DNA of 64,000 nt from an uncultured Burkholderiales bacterium. GTDB lineage: Bacteria > Pseudomonadota > Gammaproteobacteria > Burkholderiales > Burkholderiaceae_C. Each line of letters starts with the position of its first letter. Position 1 is the stretch's first letter. The notes beneath the pieces were generated by a model. That model searched no databases, was not told the DNA's origin, and saw nothing but the letters and a program-made list of their open reading frames with translations. The stretch lies in NCBI GenBank assembly GCA_903838355.1, contig CAILYC010000001.1, positions 1-64,000 on the forward strand, written 5' to 3'. Below, in pieces: positions 61,440 through 64,000 of the stretch. The position numbers and the translations under genes were made by a program.

Positions 61440-62501
61440 ATGAGCTCACCTCTCACTTACAAATCCGCCGGCGTTGACATCCAAGCCGGAGACGACTTGG
61501 TCGAGCGCATCAAGCCTTTTGCCAAAAAAACCATGCGCGAAGGTGTCTTGGCCGGTATTGGCGGCTTTGGCGCCATGTTTGAAATCCCCAGCGGCTACCA
61601 CCAGCCGGTTTTGGTGAGCGGCACCGATGGTGTCGGGACCAAACTCAAACTCGCCTTTGAGTGGAATATGCATGCCGATGTGGGCATTGATTTGGTGGCC
61701 ATGAGTGTCAATGACGTTTTGGTCCAAGGCGCCGAGCCCCTTTATTTTTTGGATTATTTCGCCTGCGGCAAACTCGATGTGGAGACCGCGAGCACCGTCA
61801 TTGAGGGCATTGCCAAGGGCTGTGAAATGGCCCACTGCGCTTTGATTGGTGGAGAAACAGCCGAGATGCCCGACATGTACCCGGTGGGCGAATACGATTT
61901 GGCCGGTTTTGCTGTTGGGGTGGTGGAGAAATCCAAGATCCTGTCTGGCCAGACGATCGAGGCCCACGACCGTGTGCTGGGCCTGGCCTCCAGTGGCGTG
62001 CACTCCAACGGTTTTTCTTTGGTGAGAAGGGTCATCGCAAAAGTGCTCCAAAGTGGCGAGTCACTGCCTCAGTCTTTCGACGGCAAGCCGTTTCGCGAGG
62101 CCTTGATGGCCCCGACCAAAATCTATGTGAGTGCATTGCTCCAAGCGCTCAAAGCTCACCCCATCAAAGGCCTGGCCCACATCACGGGCGGGGGCCTCAT
62201 CGAAAACCTGCCCAGAATTTTGCCCGCGCACTTGGGGGCTCAACTCGATCGAAAGCGTTGGCCCAGAACTGCGCTTTTTTCTTGGCTGCAGCAGCACGCT
62301 CAGATTGACGACACCGAGATGAATCGCACCTTCAACGACGGGATTGGCATGTGTGTGATCGTCGCAGCCGAGCATGTCCCGGCGCTGAAAGCCTTCTTGG
62401 AAGCTGCGGGTGAAACGGTTTATGACATTGGCGCGATCTTGCCCTTGAACGATTCAACGGCAAAAGACATCCAACCTGACCGAGTGACACTGGTCGCTTG
62501 A
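61440..62501 (+). CDS. purM: phosphoribosylformylglycinamidine cyclo-ligase
   Basis: AIR synthetase (353 aa), fifth step of purine synthesis. [59 protein letters not shown] and [16 protein letters not shown] are diagnostic. ATG 61440 gives the family start; the frame is open further upstream. Read divergently from the permease-hda pair. Confidence 0.97.
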   Translation: MSSPLTYKSAGVDIQAGDDLVERIKPFAKKTMREGVLAGIGGFGAMFEIPSGYHQPVLVSGTDGVGTKLKLAFEWNMHADVGIDLVAMSVNDVLVQGAEPLYFLDYFACGKLDVETASTVIEGIAKGCEMAHCALIGGETAEMPDMYPVGEYDLAGFAVGVVEKSKILSGQTIEAHDRVLGLASSGVHSNGFSLVRRVIAKVLQSGESLPQSFDGKPFREALMAPTKIYVSALLQALKAHPIKGLAHITGGGLIENLPRILPAHLGAQLDRKRWPRTALFSWLQQHAQIDDTEMNRTFNDGIGMCVIVAAEHVPALKAFLEAAGETVYDIGAILPLNDSTAKDIQPDRVTLVA

Positions 62502-62510
62502 GCGTCTTCT

Positions 62511-63350
62511 TCAGGGCGCACTATAGCCCAAACGCAAAATTCGCAATCGCTCCATGACCTGGGCCTCACGGGGGGAGTCGTTGTGAGAGCGGTAAAGGGT
62601 CAGTAAATTTTGCAGCATGCGCTCGACAATTTGACGCTCACTGGCCGGGCGCAAAAACCCCCTCAAACGCCGATCCCAATCCATCGCGCCGAAGTCCTCG
62701 CTTCGCTGCTGCCCAAGCCGCTCAGAGGGTTCTGATTCGTCTGGGCGTTCGGGTGAATCGGATGACCCGAGTGGGTTAGCACCTTGATCCCCAAGCTTCA
62801 TGGCGTTCAAAGACTGGGCAATGTCTGGAAACTCGTAGAGCCGCTCGAGCAAGGCCTCGCGAGTCAGAGAGCGCGCGGAAAACACATCGAGCACCACCAA
62901 GCCCTCATTGGGATAGGTGAGATTGACTTTGACCAAGAAATGTCCTGGGAAATTCACCCCTTTGGCTTGCAGTCCAATGGACTGAGCGAGCTCGAGCCAG
63001 ATCACCGACAGGCTGATGGGGATGCCGCGACGGGTTTTGAGGACCGCGTTCAAAAAACTGTTTTCGGGGTCATGGTAATGGTTGACATTGCCTTGAAAGC
63101 CCAACTCTTCAAAAAACAAACGGTTCAAAATCTTCAAGCGGTGCAGTGCAGACGCGTCAGGGGCCAAACGGCGCTTGAGCCTGACCAAGATTTGATCCAC
63201 ATCGGCCAAAACTTGCTCAACATCGAGTTCAGGGTACTCGTCTTGGGCAAGACTTGCCGCCGCCTCCAAAAGGGGGAACTGCTCATCACTTTGCACCAAA
63301 CTGGCAAAGTACGACATCTGCGTGGCCACCGGATCGAGATTAAATCCCAT
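62511..63350 (-). CDS. SirB1 family transglutaminase-like protein
   Basis: 279-residue protein with the SirB1/transglutaminase-like fold: NSFLNAVLKTRRGIPISLSV, WLELAQSIGLQAKGVNFPGHFLVK (part shown). The usual cysteine and histidine of active transglutaminases are not evident (GVNFPGHFLV has H only). A Ser/Glu/Pro-rich linker (about 200-225) precedes a helical C-terminus. Start ATG 63350 has GGGGAGG about ten bases upstream and overlaps murJ by 11 bases; function unknown. Confidence 0.85.
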   Translation of the reverse strand: MGFNLDPVATQMSYFASLVQSDEQFPLLEAAASLAQDEYPELDVEQVLADVDQILVRLKRRLAPDASALHRLKILNRLFFEELGFQGNVNHYHDPENSFLNAVLKTRRGIPISLSVIWLELAQSIGLQAKGVNFPGHFLVKVNLTYPNEGLVVLDVFSARSLTREALLERLYEFPDIAQSLNAMKLGDQGANPLGSSDSPERPDESEPSERLGQQRSEDFGAMDWDRRLRGFLRPASERQIVERMLQNLLTLYRSHNDSPREAQVMERLRILRLGYSAP

Positions 63351-64000
63351 GCTCAAACACCTCCCCTTGCGGACTCAACAAGGCCTTAGGCCTCACGCCC
63401 AACAGCCCGAGCAAAGCCGCGTAGAGTGCGGCCGTCAGGGCCAAGACCGCCGCCATCAAGGCGACACGATTCAAAGCATGCTCTCTCATCCCCACCCAGT
63501 CCCAGTGCTGCGCACACCACCATAAAAAGATCCCCACACCCAGACTGGACAAGCCCACTTGCAGACCCAAAGCGCGCCAACCCGCTTGCGGTGTGTAGCG
63601 CCCTGAGCGCCTCAAAAAGTACCATAAACAAGTGGCATTGACCAAAGCACCCAGACCGATGGACAAGGCCAGACCCGCTTGCGCCAAGACAGGAACGAGC
63701 ACACAGTTCATCAACTGGGTGAAAATGAGCACGCCTATGCCAATGCGAACTGGCGTTCGGGTGTCTTGCGCGGCATAAAACCCAGGCGCCAACACCTTGA
63801 TGGCCACCAGTCCCATGAGTCCGACACCGTAACCGGTGAGGGCGTTCGCCGTTTGCTCCACGTCTTGAGGACGAAACGCACCGTAATGGTAGAGCACACT
63901 CACCAGTGGCTTGGCAAAGACCAGCAAAGCCAACGCACACGGCGCGCACAGCACCAAAACCCATTTGAGCCCCCAGTCGAGCAAGGCCGAGTAGCGCACG
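63340..64000 (-). CDS. murJ: lipid II flippase MurJ (C-terminal part)
   Basis: The visible 219 residues are the last part of the MATE-like flippase of peptidoglycan synthesis: FAKPLVSVLYHYGAF, YGVGLMGLVAIKVLAPGFYA, QDTRTPVRIGI and repeated hydrophobic helices. The gene runs out of the window at the right edge, so its start is not seen. It overlaps the SirB1 gene. Confidence 0.93.
   Translation of the reverse strand, partial: VRYSALLDWGLKWVLVLCAPCALALLVFAKPLVSVLYHYGAFRPQDVEQTANALTGYGVGLMGLVAIKVLAPGFYAAQDTRTPVRIGIGVLIFTQLMNCVLVPVLAQAGLALSIGLGALVNATCLWYFLRRSGRYTPQAGWRALGLQVGLSSLGVGIFLWWCAQHWDWVGMREHALNRVALMAAVLALTAALYAALLGLLGVRPKALLSPQGEVFEHGI

Overview
The window is a 64 kb piece of a bacterial chromosome from a Gram-negative betaproteobacterium, most likely Burkholderiales and perhaps near the Comamonadaceae. 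This rests on gene content and order: purM / AI-2E permease / hda / HAD phosphatase / pcnB / folK, rpsP-rimM-trmD-rplS, a zapB-like gene plus zapA close to 6S RNA, amidase-tsaE back to back with queG, and PCMT-rhodanese-tolC next to waaA-waaC. LPS and outer-membrane genes are present. Base composition is moderate, around the mid-fifties in %GC by eye. I see no rRNA, tRNA, CRISPR array, phage or intact insertion sequence. This is mostly core genome.

Layout. 1-0.5 kb: unassigned. 0.5-5.2 kb: acyl-CoA and electron-transfer genes (scoAB, an SDR, ETF-ubiquinone oxidoreductase, a stand-alone GcvH). 5.2-5.5 kb: AT-rich gap with two DnaA boxes and a parS-like palindrome. 5.5-9.9 kb: aminotransferase, nth, zapB-like/zapA, a deaminase, 6S RNA and a TSUP permease. 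9.9-13.9 kb: miaA, mutL, DedA. 14-15.9 kb: a two-subunit Rieske oxygenase. 15.9-20.4 kb: amidase and tsaE on the minus strand, divergent from queG and an unusual ferredoxin-RluA fusion. 20.4-24.7 kb: a repeat-built membrane protein, a YVTN beta-propeller, a thiolase and a luciferase-like monooxygenase. 24.8-28.7 kb: ettA and a rhlE-type helicase with a structured leader. 28.8-35.4 kb: 2-hydroxyacid dehydrogenase, gloA, pdxH, msrA, a TorF-type outer-membrane protein, PCMT, rhodanese and tolC. 35.5-39.4 kb: waaA, waaC and a phosphohexomutase for LPS. 39.5-46 kb: ogt, a small operon (170-residue protein, HTTM protein, alpha/beta hydrolase), a CaiB-type CoA-transferase and two methyltransferases. 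46-53 kb: second DEAD-box helicase, orn, M48 peptidase, rsgA, a lone CobD/CbiB protein and a Nudix hydrolase. 53-56.2 kb: rplS-trmD-rimM-rpsP and a TM2-like protein. 56.2-64 kb: folK-pcnB-HAD, hda-AI-2E permease, purM, a SirB1 protein and the 3' part of murJ.

The most unusual items are: (1) a 320-residue protein joining a plant-type 2Fe-2S ferredoxin domain to an RluA pseudouridine synthase, translationally coupled to queG, itself an Fe-S tRNA-modification enzyme; (2) the DnaA-box/parS-like gap at 5.2-5.5 kb; (3) short tandem repeats at gene starts (13-bp before the M48 peptidase, 12-bp inside the folK start, 9-bp between pcnB and folK, 9-bp inside the amidase); (4) structured leaders before both DEAD-box helicases and a 22-codon upstream ORF before rplS. 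No defence or secretion island is visible. Several starts are TTG or GTG with strong Shine-Dalgarno sequences or stop/start overlaps; these were set by context.
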